Part shown: piece after piece, positions 8,347 through 14,957 of the stretch
How the letters are laid out: each line of letters starts with the position of its first letter
Numbering within the stretch: the stretch's first letter is position 1
Source of the DNA: an uncultured Saprospiraceae bacterium
GTDB lineage: Bacteria; Bacteroidota; Bacteroidia; Chitinophagales; Saprospiraceae
Assembly (NCBI GenBank): GCA_938002705.1
Contig: CALLAG010000161.1
Location: 1 to 14,957 of the forward strand
DNA: 14,957 nt
Direction: 5' to 3'
Made by a program: the position numbers and the translations under genes
The notes under the pieces: generated by a model
The model's database searches: none
Told to the model about the DNA's origin: nothing
The model's input: the letters and a program-made list of their open reading frames with translations, nothing else

Positions 8347-8492
8347 AAATGATTTAATTTTTTCCTTACAGTCTATCCTACAAGAAACACACCACAATAA
8401 TTGATATATAGTCATTTTCATAGGTTATAGAGCTACTAAATGATTATTAAATTAAGAATCTCATATTATCATTATTAGTAATGTGAATTTTA

Positions 8493-8500
8493 TAAATTTG
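8493..8500 (+). promoter_or_regulatory. Perfect -7 box upstream of parE
   Basis: TAAATTTG matches the Bacteroidota TAnnTTTG -7 box exactly and ends 17 bases before the parE ATG. Transcription would then start about ten bases before the gene, giving a very short leader. No TTG lies at the expected -33 distance, so only the -7 half is supported. Confidence 0.5.
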
Positions 8501-8517
8501 CATCAAAGAGCGTCAAC

Positions 8518-10395
8518 ATGTCACAGGAAGTCATATATAACGAAGACAATATTAGATCATTAGACTGGAAGGAGCATATCAGGCTCCGTCCTGGAATGTA
8601 CATCGGTAAACTAGGTGATGGAAGTACGGAGGATGATGGTATCTATGTCTTAATCAAGGAAGTCCTCGATAACAGTATCGATGAATATGTGATGGGACAT
8701 GGTAAGCAGATAGATATCAAGATCGAAGATGGTAAGGTCCTCATCAGAGATTATGGTCGTGGGATCCCTCTGGGTAAAGTGATAGATTGCGTATCCAAGA
8801 TAAATACGGGTGGTAAGTATGATTCTAAAGCATTTAAAAAATCAGTAGGGCTTAATGGTGTCGGTACCAAAGCCGTCAATGCATTATCGGAGTACTTCAA
8901 GGTAGCCGCCTATAGAGATGGCAAATCTAAGAGTGCCGAGTTCCAGTTAGGTGAGCTTGTCTCTCAAAGCAAGATCATCAAAAGCAAAGAAAAGAATGGA
9001 ACTCTCGTAGAATTTGAACCAGACCCAACAATATTTAAAAAATATAAATTCAAATCAGAGTACGTCGAAGAGAGATTATGGGATTATGTCTATCTGAATG
9101 CAGGCCTCAAAATCAACTTTAATAACGAAGTATTCTATTCTAAAAATGGGCTATTAGATCTACTTACTAATAAGACGGATCCTGAGCAACTCAGATATGA
9201 CATCATACATCTCAAAGGTGACGATATAGAGATAGCCCTGACACACGGCAGCCAATATGGTGAGGAGTATTACTCATTCGTCAATGGACAGAATACGACA
9301 CAAGGTGGTACACACCTACAAGCATTCCGTGAAGGCATTATCAAAACGATAAGAGATCACTTCGGTAAGAATTATGACTCACGAGATATACAAGGCTCTA
9401 TCATCGGTGCCATAAGTGTAAGAGTAGAAGAGCCTGTATTCGAATCACAGACGAAGACAAAATTAGGGTCTATCAAAGTTGCACCTGAGGGTGATACTGT
9501 GAGGACTTTCGTGGTGGACTTTATGAAAGCTAAACTCGATAACTTTTTACACAAAAATAAAGAAGTCGCTCAAGCTATCTTAAAGAAGATACAACAGACA
9601 GAGCGTGAACGTAAGGAAATAGCTGGCATTAAAAAACTCGCTAATCAACGGGCTAAAAAAGCCAATATCCACAATAAGAAATTACGAGACTGCAAAGTAC
9701 ACTTCAATGACAAACGAGGCAATGAAGACATTAAAAACGAGTCTATGGTCTTCATCACAGAGGGTGACTCTGCGAGTGGATCTATAACTAAAGCACGTAA
9801 TGTACAGACACAAGCCGTATTCAGTCTTAGGGGTAAGCCACTTAATAGTTTTGGTCAGACTAAGAAAATTGTCTACGAAAACGAGGAGCTTAATCTCTTA
9901 CAACATGCATTAAATATAGAAGACGGACTCGATGGATTGAGATTTAATAAAGTTGTCATCGCAACGGATGCCGATGTCGATGGGATGCACATCCGACTAT
10001 TGCTCCTCACATTTTTCTTACAGTTCTTCCCAGATCTTGTAAGAGCAGGTCACCTCTTTATTCTGGAGACTCCATTATTCAGAGTAAGAGATAAGCAGAA
10101 GACATTCTATTGTTATTCTGAAAATGAAAAAGCAGAAGCTATCGATGCATTAAGAGGAAAGCCAGAGATCACACGATTCAAGGGGCTGGGTGAGATATCT
10201 CCTGACGAATTTGGAGGATTCATAGGTGATGAGATAAAACTGGAACCTGTCTATATAAAAGGAAGTACAAGTATCACTGATCTTCTTACATACTATATGG
10301 GCAAGAATACTATGGAGAGACAAGAATTCATCATCAATAACTTAAAGGTAGAATTAGATAAAATAGCAGTAGAAGAAGTGATGGAATTGGATTAA
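8518..10395 (+). CDS. parE: DNA topoisomerase IV subunit B (type IIA topoisomerase ATPase subunit)
   Basis: This 625-residue protein is the ATP-binding half of a type IIA topoisomerase that decatenates or relaxes DNA with a ParC/GyrA partner. The GHKL ATPase domain shows the catalytic Glu48 with Asn52 in EVLDNSIDE, RDYGRGIP (77-84), and GLNGVGTKAVNALS (111-124) in the ATP lid. The transducer has QTKTKLGS (311-318). The TOPRIM domain has EGDSASGS (415-422) and the metal-binding DADVDG (484-489), then RFKGLGE (553-559). The length and the absence of the long insertions seen in some GyrB proteins favour ParE over GyrB, though I cannot exclude a second GyrB-like function. The ATG follows a perfect -7 box. 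parC does not follow; instead a convergent unrelated gene lies beyond an inverted repeat that includes the last parE codons. Confidence 0.9.
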   Translation: MSQEVIYNEDNIRSLDWKEHIRLRPGMYIGKLGDGSTEDDGIYVLIKEVLDNSIDEYVMGHGKQIDIKIEDGKVLIRDYGRGIPLGKVIDCVSKINTGGKYDSKAFKKSVGLNGVGTKAVNALSEYFKVAAYRDGKSKSAEFQLGELVSQSKIIKSKEKNGTLVEFEPDPTIFKKYKFKSEYVEERLWDYVYLNAGLKINFNNEVFYSKNGLLDLLTNKTDPEQLRYDIIHLKGDDIEIALTHGSQYGEEYYSFVNGQNTTQGGTHLQAFREGIIKTIRDHFGKNYDSRDIQGSIIGAISVRVEEPVFESQTKTKLGSIKVAPEGDTVRTFVVDFMKAKLDNFLHKNKEVAQAILKKIQQTERERKEIAGIKKLANQRAKKANIHNKKLRDCKVHFNDKRGNEDIKNESMVFITEGDSASGSITKARNVQTQAVFSLRGKPLNSFGQTKKIVYENEELNLLQHALNIEDGLDGLRFNKVVIATDADVDGMHIRLLLLTFFLQFFPDLVRAGHLFILETPLFRVRDKQKTFYCYSENEKAEAIDALRGKPEITRFKGLGEISPDEFGGFIGDEIKLEPVYIKGSTSITDLLTYYMGKNTMERQEFIINNLKVELDKIAVEEVMELD

Positions 10396-10610
10396 GGGTA
10401 CCTCTATCTAATACATTCTTGGCTGAACAGAAAATTGAAATTTCCTTAAGCGAATATAATGAACATATACTGCGTTGTTCATCAATCATTTAGCGTAGGC
10501 TATAATCCCTCTTCTCGCCTTGTCTATGTCCATTCTATTCTACTTTCAACTCAAGAGGCAGTAAATAGAAGTACCCTTAAAATAATCTAACCCAATTCCA
10601 TCATACTTTC
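10373..10610. repeat. Long imperfect inverted repeat spanning the parE end and the convergent gap (possible small TTAA-flanked element)
   Basis: Left arm (10373 to about 10436) and right arm (about 10535 to 10610) are imperfect reverse complements. The firmest blocks are GATGGAATTGG (10380-10390 against 10592-10602, 11 of 11) and TTAAGGGTAC (10392-10401 against 10571-10580, 10 of 10). The latter is followed inward by TCTAT with weaker similarity beyond. The right arm has about ten extra bases between the two blocks. The left arm includes the last codons and stop of parE. Read another way, 10396-10576 is a 181-base element with near-15-base inverted ends and TTAA on both sides. A nested perfect 7-base hairpin (10459-10465 with 10476-10482) sits near the centre. 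The stretch encodes no recognised gene. Confidence 0.6.
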
Positions 10611-10615
10611 ATATG

Positions 10616-11116
10616 TTATAAGAACTGGCAGACTATACCTCCCACTAAGATGAATGTCAGAAACCAGTAGCCAAAATGAACACCTATATACTTAGCTCCC
10701 CTTCTCTCAAATAAGGCAATAATAGCAAATACCGGCAAAGCAAACATAATCGCTGCTAAGCCTCCATGTAATGCCCCATGCCCAAAGGTCCTATGGGTAT
10801 CACCAAATTGAGCCATCACACTATCATACATATTCTGTACATCTGTACCAGCTACTCCAAAGTCAGCATGCATAGCAAATAGCTGCATAACGCCAGCTTG
10901 ATGATTAGTCAGTTGTGATAATCCAAATGCCAAAATCAGACCTAACACATAGGTCAAGCCAAAGATCACAGCCATATTACCGCTTTCAATTTCTGCTTGA
11001 GTTTTGCCTGCTACTCGCATCCATACATTACCAAATACCTTTGGACTATACCATATAGCTCCAATTATTAAAGGGATCAAAGCAGAGCCAAACAAGGCTA
11101 AATAATTCATTTCCAT
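10616..11116 (-). CDS. DUF1761-family integral membrane protein
   Basis: This 166-residue protein has four predicted membrane helices (about 5-23, 47-67, 113-134 and 143-164). The IWYSPKVFGNVWM stretch (21-33) matches the conserved IWYSPxxFGxxW start of DUF1761 proteins, a family without an established biochemical role. A second conserved-looking stretch, FGHGALHGGL (111-120), carries histidines and glycines at the head of helix three. The ATG at 11116 is used here; a second ATG two codons later is equally possible. The gene is convergent with parE and has its own candidate promoter, so it is probably monocistronic. No function is inferred. Confidence 0.82.
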   Translation of the reverse strand: MEMNYLALFGSALIPLIIGAIWYSPKVFGNVWMRVAGKTQAEIESGNMAVIFGLTYVLGLILAFGLSQLTNHQAGVMQLFAMHADFGVAGTDVQNMYDSVMAQFGDTHRTFGHGALHGGLAAIMFALPVFAIIALFERRGAKYIGVHFGYWFLTFILVGGIVCQFL

Positions 11117-11139
11117 GATGTTTTCGTTTTGTGTATTTA

Positions 11140-11169
11140 GAAATATATTAAGATTGGTCTAATTTACAA
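11140..11169 (-). promoter_or_regulatory. Candidate promoter of the DUF1761 gene
   Basis: On the minus strand TTG (complement of 11167-11169) is followed after 19 bases by TATATTTC (complement of 11140-11147), one base from TAnnTTTG. The -7 box lies 23 bases before the ATG at 11116. Spacing and position fit, but the final G is missing. Confidence 0.4.
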
Positions 11170-11577
11170 TTTATCATATATAATACTAAGCTTAGATCAT
11201 ATAAGCACTAAGAGCTGATATTTTAGTTATAAGAATGTCTACAGCTAATAATAAATAGCCACAGATTAGAATAAGCGATTGACTTATGTAGACCGGTATC
11301 AGAAGAAAGCGCTAACACCTCAACCTATATACTTAAAATGATAACTAATAAGTGCTTACAGGATATATTCGCTCATATCAGAATTGTATATACCTTGTTA
11401 TTGTTAGTTACTTTAGTATTAACTTGATATCACTGGGCTTATCCTATAAACAATCTGTAAAAACAAAATAATAACAGTAGTCTACCAACATTATATACAT
11501 CAACTCCCGTCTACATTAATGTAGTACTTATGAGGCCAAACAAAGTGATTAAAAAAACATAATAAAAAATAACTACC
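11170..11577. other. Gene-free stretch upstream of the envelope gene set
   Basis: No reading frame longer than a few codons with any family resemblance is seen on either strand, and there is no tRNA-like or rRNA-like sequence. It contains four copies of the word GTCTAC (11237-11242, the complement at 11288-11293, 11480-11485 and 11509-11514), a palindrome CTAAGCTTAG at 11186-11195, and a 14-base palindrome at 11511-11524. The promoter of the downstream lipoprotein gene should lie here, but no good TAnnTTTG box was found. Confidence 0.5.
11511..11524. promoter_or_regulatory. Perfect 14-base palindrome, possible operator
   Basis: CTACATTAATGTAG is its own reverse complement and ends 53 bases before the ATG of the lipoprotein gene, which is where an operator could sit. 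A palindrome of this length can arise by chance about once in a window this size, so position is the main argument. Confidence 0.25.
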
Positions 11578-12867
11578 ATGAAAATTATATCTAACCCAAA
11601 GCACTTCTTAGCACTTGCGATCCTCCTACTAATGGGTATATCGATGACTTCTTGCCTAAAAGACAGCTGTAGTGAGACTCAACGTTTCATAGAATTCGAG
11701 CCTATATACGTGCAGGGGGAAGAATTTAGAGTACCTGTCAAAACAGAGCCTCCAAGAGAAATGATAGAAACTGGGAAATTCTATTTCTACAATAATAATA
11801 TCTTAATCAATGAAAAGAACAAGGGTATCCATGTAATAGATAATACTAACCCTGAATCTCCTCAGAATATCGCATTCATTAATATACCGGGTAATCTGGA
11901 TATAGCTATAAGAGACAATATTCTATATGCTGATAACTACGTCGACCTACTGACGATAGACATTAATGACATTAACAATCCTACTATTGTCTGCAGGGAT
12001 GAAGAAGTTTTTTCATTATATAATTTCAGATCTGATCTAGGGTATTATGTAGGCTTATCTGAGACGGGCAGAACTATAGAAGTAGAGTGTGGAGATCCGA
12101 ATTTTGGTTCATCAAACTTTCAAAGAAATGGATTCGAATTATTTGATTCTAATATCGCAGCAGGTGGTGTAGACGTCGATAATAGTACTCACTCTGGCGG
12201 TGATGGACAAGGTGGTTCATTTGCAAGATTCTCTTTAGTGGGTGATTATCTATATGTGATCAACCAAGCCGAACTCATATCTTACAATATAGAAACAGTA
12301 ACAAAACCTCAAAAAACAAATACGACGAATGTGACATGGAATATAGAGACCTTATTTCCATACGAGAATCATTTATTCATAGGATCACAAAATGGATTAT
12401 ACATATACAGCATATCTGAGCCCGCAACTCCTGAGTATACATCAGAATTCAGACATGCAGATGCTTGTGATCCTGTATTTGTCAAAGATGACATCGCTTA
12501 TGTTACTCTAAGGAACGGTACATTCTGCCAAAATTTCATAAATCAATTAGATGTATTAGATGTAAGTGACATAGACAATCCACGATTGATAAAGTCTTAT
12601 GATATGGATCACCCACATGGCCTTAGCGTTAGAGACAATCATCTATACCTATGCGAAGGTGAGCATGGACTTAAAGTATTCGAATTAGATGATCTCGAAA
12701 AAATTAGTGATAATAGAGTAGAACACGTTAAGGATATGGATGCCTACGATGCTATATCTCTAAGTTCTGAGTACTTACTCATAGTCGGTAAAGGTGGCTT
12801 ACATCAATTCAATACAACAAAGCCGAGTGATCTTAAGGAGATGAGTTTTTTTCCTGTAGGCCAATAA
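11578..12867 (+). CDS. LVIVD-type beta-propeller lipoprotein
   Basis: This 429-residue protein starts with a lipoprotein signal: a charged start, a hydrophobic stretch at 10-21, then MTSC with Cys26 as the expected lipidated residue. The mature part shows about six repeats that read as propeller blades, each with a strand like GIHVIDNTNPESPQ: near 83-95, 122-136, 232-246, 273-286, 323-336 and 363-375. This D-x-x-(N)P pattern is typical of LVIVD repeats, whose role is generally unknown but fits protein or ligand binding at the cell surface or in the periplasm. A glycine-rich segment (about 196-214) interrupts the propeller. Residues after Cys26 (L-K-D-S) could weakly resemble a surface-export signal, which is inference only. 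The next gene starts 11 bases downstream. Confidence 0.75.
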   Translation: MKIISNPKHFLALAILLLMGISMTSCLKDSCSETQRFIEFEPIYVQGEEFRVPVKTEPPREMIETGKFYFYNNNILINEKNKGIHVIDNTNPESPQNIAFINIPGNLDIAIRDNILYADNYVDLLTIDINDINNPTIVCRDEEVFSLYNFRSDLGYYVGLSETGRTIEVECGDPNFGSSNFQRNGFELFDSNIAAGGVDVDNSTHSGGDGQGGSFARFSLVGDYLYVINQAELISYNIETVTKPQKTNTTNVTWNIETLFPYENHLFIGSQNGLYIYSISEPATPEYTSEFRHADACDPVFVKDDIAYVTLRNGTFCQNFINQLDVLDVSDIDNPRLIKSYDMDHPHGLSVRDNHLYLCEGEHGLKVFELDDLEKISDNRVEHVKDMDAYDAISLSSEYLLIVGKGGLHQFNTTKPSDLKEMSFFPVGQ

Positions 12868-12878
12868 TTATCTGACAT

Positions 12879-13667
12879 ATGAAAACTATAATCCATATAA
12901 TTATACTATTGACCGTAAGTCAATCACTTGCAGCTCAAAAAAAAGACCCTGCAATAATAGTAATGAAGTCAGGCTCTATAATCGAAGGAAAAATAGTAGA
13001 GTGGAATGACAATGAAAAAATAACAATTATAAGTCCTGGCATACGTGATAGTATTGTTATTAATCAAGACGAGATCCAGAAGATATTTCCTTCAGGAGGA
13101 ATAGAAGAAGACATGATCAGTGCTAAAGCACAGACTTTCAATTTATTAGCAGGCAGGGCCGCTTATGATTTTAAGCACACAGGGTTTTATGCTACTGCCA
13201 AGGCACAGTTTATCTCTGGCAATGACGGAGAGAGAGCTAATGGAGTCAATGGTTTTGGTATTTCAATATCAGCTGGACATAGATTCAGTAGATTATTTGC
13301 AGTAGGTGGAGGTGTGGGTTATGATCAATTCATATGGAATAGTGGAGAAGAAATGATACCTGTATTTGCGGAAGTAAGTGGCTATTTTACACCCACCCAG
13401 ACATCTCTATTCTATAATATACAAGGCGGATATAGCTATGCATTATCAGATGATCGATACCTCATCTTAGATGCCGATGGTGGTTTTATGTTCTACCCTT
13501 CGATAGGTATAAGGTTTGGCACTGCTAAGAATAAACTACTTTTAGATGTAGGTTATAAATTTCAGAATGCGACATATACATATAGAAATCAATGGAATTC
13601 TACAATCACAAGCGAACAAGATCTTACATTCAAAAGAATGTCAATTAGATTGGGTGTGATATTTTAA
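12879..13667 (+). CDS. Secreted protein with small N-terminal beta domain and probable outer-membrane barrel
   Basis: This 262-residue protein has a signal peptide (about 1-19, cleavage near SLAAQ). Residues 25-71 form a short beta-rich unit (IVMKSGSIIEGKIVEW ... IQKIFPSGG). This pattern of a residue-poor strand, a G-x-I/V turn and a closing I-xx-I recurs at the start of many secreted Bacteroidota proteins. From about 100 onward the sequence alternates polar and nonpolar residues in strands rich in Gly, Tyr and Phe, such as GISISAGHRFSRLFAVGGGVGY. It ends in the strand MSIRLGVIF with a C-terminal Phe, the usual signal for insertion by the BAM machinery. An eight-strand barrel is likely. No specific family is recognised. 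It lies between the lipoprotein and the sigma factor genes with gaps of 11 and 20 bases, suggesting one transcript. Confidence 0.68.
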   Translation: MKTIIHIIILLTVSQSLAAQKKDPAIIVMKSGSIIEGKIVEWNDNEKITIISPGIRDSIVINQDEIQKIFPSGGIEEDMISAKAQTFNLLAGRAAYDFKHTGFYATAKAQFISGNDGERANGVNGFGISISAGHRFSRLFAVGGGVGYDQFIWNSGEEMIPVFAEVSGYFTPTQTSLFYNIQGGYSYALSDDRYLILDADGGFMFYPSIGIRFGTAKNKLLLDVGYKFQNATYTYRNQWNSTITSEQDLTFKRMSIRLGVIF

Positions 13668-13687
13668 TATTGAATGGATGCTAACTA

Positions 13688-14263
13688 TTGTCAAAAACTA
13701 AAAACATAGAAAAACAAAAATGGGAGGCAACTATTAATGGCTGCATAGCTAATAATAGAGCTGCTCAAGAAGAGCTGTATCGCCATTTCTTTCCTATTAT
13801 GGAGAGAATGGTAATGCGCTATACTCAAGACGATGATAAGATAATAGACATACTCAATAATGGCTTCCTGAAGATATTCCAGAAAATAGATCGCTATGGT
13901 TACCAAGGCTCTTTTGAAGGATGGATAAGGAAAATAATATTCAGAAGTCTTAGTGACTATTTTAGAAAAAGCCAGAAAGATCTTGCATTCCTGATATATG
14001 AAGAAGACTATAAAAAAGAACCTAGCCAATCATTACAGCACAAACTTTTCTATCAAGACTTAGTCTCACTATTAGATCATCTTCCGCATACACAGTTACA
14101 AGTTTTTCAACTTTTTGCGATAGAAGGATATAGTCATAAAGAAATAAGCGAACAATTAAACATCAACCAGAACACATGCAGATGGCATCTTGCAGAAGCA
14201 AGAAAAATACTCAAAGCAGAGTATAAAAAAGTATACAAAAACGATTACAATGAAGCAGGATAA
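13688..14263 (+). CDS. ECF-type RNA polymerase sigma factor
   Basis: This 191-residue sigma70-family protein has only regions 2 and 4, as in extracytoplasmic-function sigma factors. Region 2 covers about 26-95, including DDDKIIDILNNGFLKIFQKI and a promoter-melting stretch through GWIRKIIFRSLSDYFRK. Region 4 covers about 127-176, with the helix-turn-helix SHKEISEQLNINQNTCRWHL. The start is TTG at 13688: an in-frame TAA lies at 13682-13684 and there is no in-frame ATG before region 2. The gene starts 20 bases after the barrel gene, and its last 14 bases overlap the next gene. In ECF systems such a tightly coupled membrane protein is often an anti-sigma factor; this is inference. It should direct RNA polymerase to a small envelope-related gene set, possibly including its own. 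Confidence 0.88.
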   Translation: MSKTKNIEKQKWEATINGCIANNRAAQEELYRHFFPIMERMVMRYTQDDDKIIDILNNGFLKIFQKIDRYGYQGSFEGWIRKIIFRSLSDYFRKSQKDLAFLIYEEDYKKEPSQSLQHKLFYQDLVSLLDHLPHTQLQVFQLFAIEGYSHKEISEQLNINQNTCRWHLAEARKILKAEYKKVYKNDYNEAG

Positions 14264-14957
14264 TATATACAGTTCTAATAATAGAGTCGATAGAGGATGG
14301 GATAAGATGCACGCAACTCTCGATGTAAAAATGCCTCAGAAGAAAGATAGAAAATTAATTTTCTGGTGGTTTTTCGGGATAGGTTTTCTTGTTGCTGTAG
14401 CTTCATTTTTTGTGCTTAATTCTTATCTCAGTCAAGAAACCTCCTCTCTGAATACTGAAATCTCAGTAGCTAATAACAACTTAAGCAATACTACACAATC
14501 AACAATAAGTAAAGAAAATATTGATGTATCTAATAAGATCGCAAATGTAACATCATCTACTAATACGAATAAAATAAAAGACAATAATAATGGAATAATA
14601 GCGAATAATAAACCAGAGACTTCAGATATAAAAAGAACAAGCAGTCCTCAAACGACTACAGTTATTACTACTACTCCCATTCCAAATATTAAGTCAAATG
14701 AATATTCTCCAAATACGAATACCTCTGTTCAAAGCTACTTAAACAAAGGCTTAAATGAGAATGTCAAAAGAATTACGAAGACTAAAGATGTTATAAAAAA
14801 CAATACAGGTATAAAAGCAAAAGAGACGGTAACGAATCTTAATACTTCTACCGATAAACTACTTCAAAATTCTATCAAAACAAATAAGAAATTAGTGGCT
14901 ATAAAGCCATTACCTATAGGGTCATTACTTATACAGCATACCACAGACTATGATATT
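14250..14957 (+). CDS. Single-pass membrane protein downstream of ECF sigma factor (partial, C-terminus outside window)
   Basis: An open frame of 236 codons starts at the ATG at 14250, overlapping the sigma gene by 14 bases, and runs off the right edge. The first 34 residues are cytoplasmic and contain a W17-x-x-M20-xxx-LD-xx-MP pattern. This precedes one predicted membrane helix (about 36-58, starting KLIFWWFFGIGF). The rest, from about 60 to the edge, is rich in Asn, Thr, Ser and Lys and looks disordered, a linker that probably leads to a periplasmic or outer-membrane domain outside the window. I recall this layout after ECF sigma factors in Bacteroidota, often with a C-terminal barrel. It may act as an anti-sigma factor through its short N-terminal part, but no known anti-sigma motif is visible. 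Confidence 0.72.
   Translation, partial: MKQDNIYSSNNRVDRGWDKMHATLDVKMPQKKDRKLIFWWFFGIGFLVAVASFFVLNSYLSQETSSLNTEISVANNNLSNTTQSTISKENIDVSNKIANVTSSTNTNKIKDNNNGIIANNKPETSDIKRTSSPQTTTVITTTPIPNIKSNEYSPNTNTSVQSYLNKGLNENVKRITKTKDVIKNNTGIKAKETVTNLNTSTDKLLQNSIKTNKKLVAIKPLPIGSLLIQHTTDYDI

Noticed and set aside
8347..8421. Upstream 25-codon extension of proC to an ATG at 8421
   Set aside because: The extension does not resemble the family and would displace the GGGNMG loop from its usual place near residue 8; the internal ATG at 8346 fits.
9372..9554. Minus-strand frame inside parE
   Set aside because: Antisense to conserved transducer residues of ParE.
11117..11577. Possible degraded gene or small RNA in the 461-base gap
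   Set aside because: No frame shows family-like residues and no stable GC-rich stem or T-run terminator was seen by eye, so neither can be supported.
13691..14029. 112-codon minus-strand hydrophobic frame inside the sigma gene
   Set aside because: Hydrophobic residues arise as the complement of Lys/Glu-rich sigma codons in AT-rich DNA; region 2 of the sigma factor on the plus strand is clear.
1..14957. CRISPR array, tRNA, rRNA, phage or transposase gene
   Set aside because: No regularly spaced direct repeats, cloverleaf-like sequence, conserved rRNA blocks or integrase/transposase motifs were found.

Overview
The window is AT-rich and reads as chromosomal DNA of a member of the Bacteroidota. 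Three things support this. An actA-actB pair opens an Alternative Complex III respiratory operon. Several upstream regions carry TAnnTTTG-type -7 boxes, two of them perfect, in place of sigma70-like boxes. Start codons lack clear Shine-Dalgarno sequences. The order within the phylum cannot be fixed from the sequence. There is no rRNA, tRNA, CRISPR array, phage gene or recognisable transposase.

Left part (1-3690, minus strand): the start of the act operon. A well-formed promoter (3612-3642) precedes a six-haem ActA cytochrome, then ActB, which runs off the left edge. Together they form the periplasmic, electron-carrying half of a quinol:cytochrome c oxidoreductase.

Middle (3685-10395): housekeeping genes with a folate and nucleotide theme. 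thyA (minus) is divergent from an agcS-folK-deoxynucleoside kinase run (plus). ThyA and the kinase both supply DNA precursors, and FolK feeds the folate pool that ThyA uses. proC (minus) follows and is divergent from parE (plus), the B subunit of topoisomerase IV. Its partner parC is not adjacent.

Right part (10396-14957): the 220-base gap between parE and a convergent DUF1761 membrane protein holds a long imperfect inverted repeat. It looks like a small TTAA-flanked element or an inverted copy of the parE end. A 461-base gene-free stretch with several GTCTAC words follows. Next is a plus-strand, probably co-transcribed set: a beta-propeller (LVIVD-type) lipoprotein, a secreted protein with a small N-terminal domain and a probable outer-membrane barrel, an ECF sigma factor, and an overlapping single-pass membrane protein that runs off the right edge. 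This looks like a cell-envelope module with its own sigma factor and is the least characterised part of the window.

Three genes (thyA, folK and the sigma factor) have TTG as their only plausible start.
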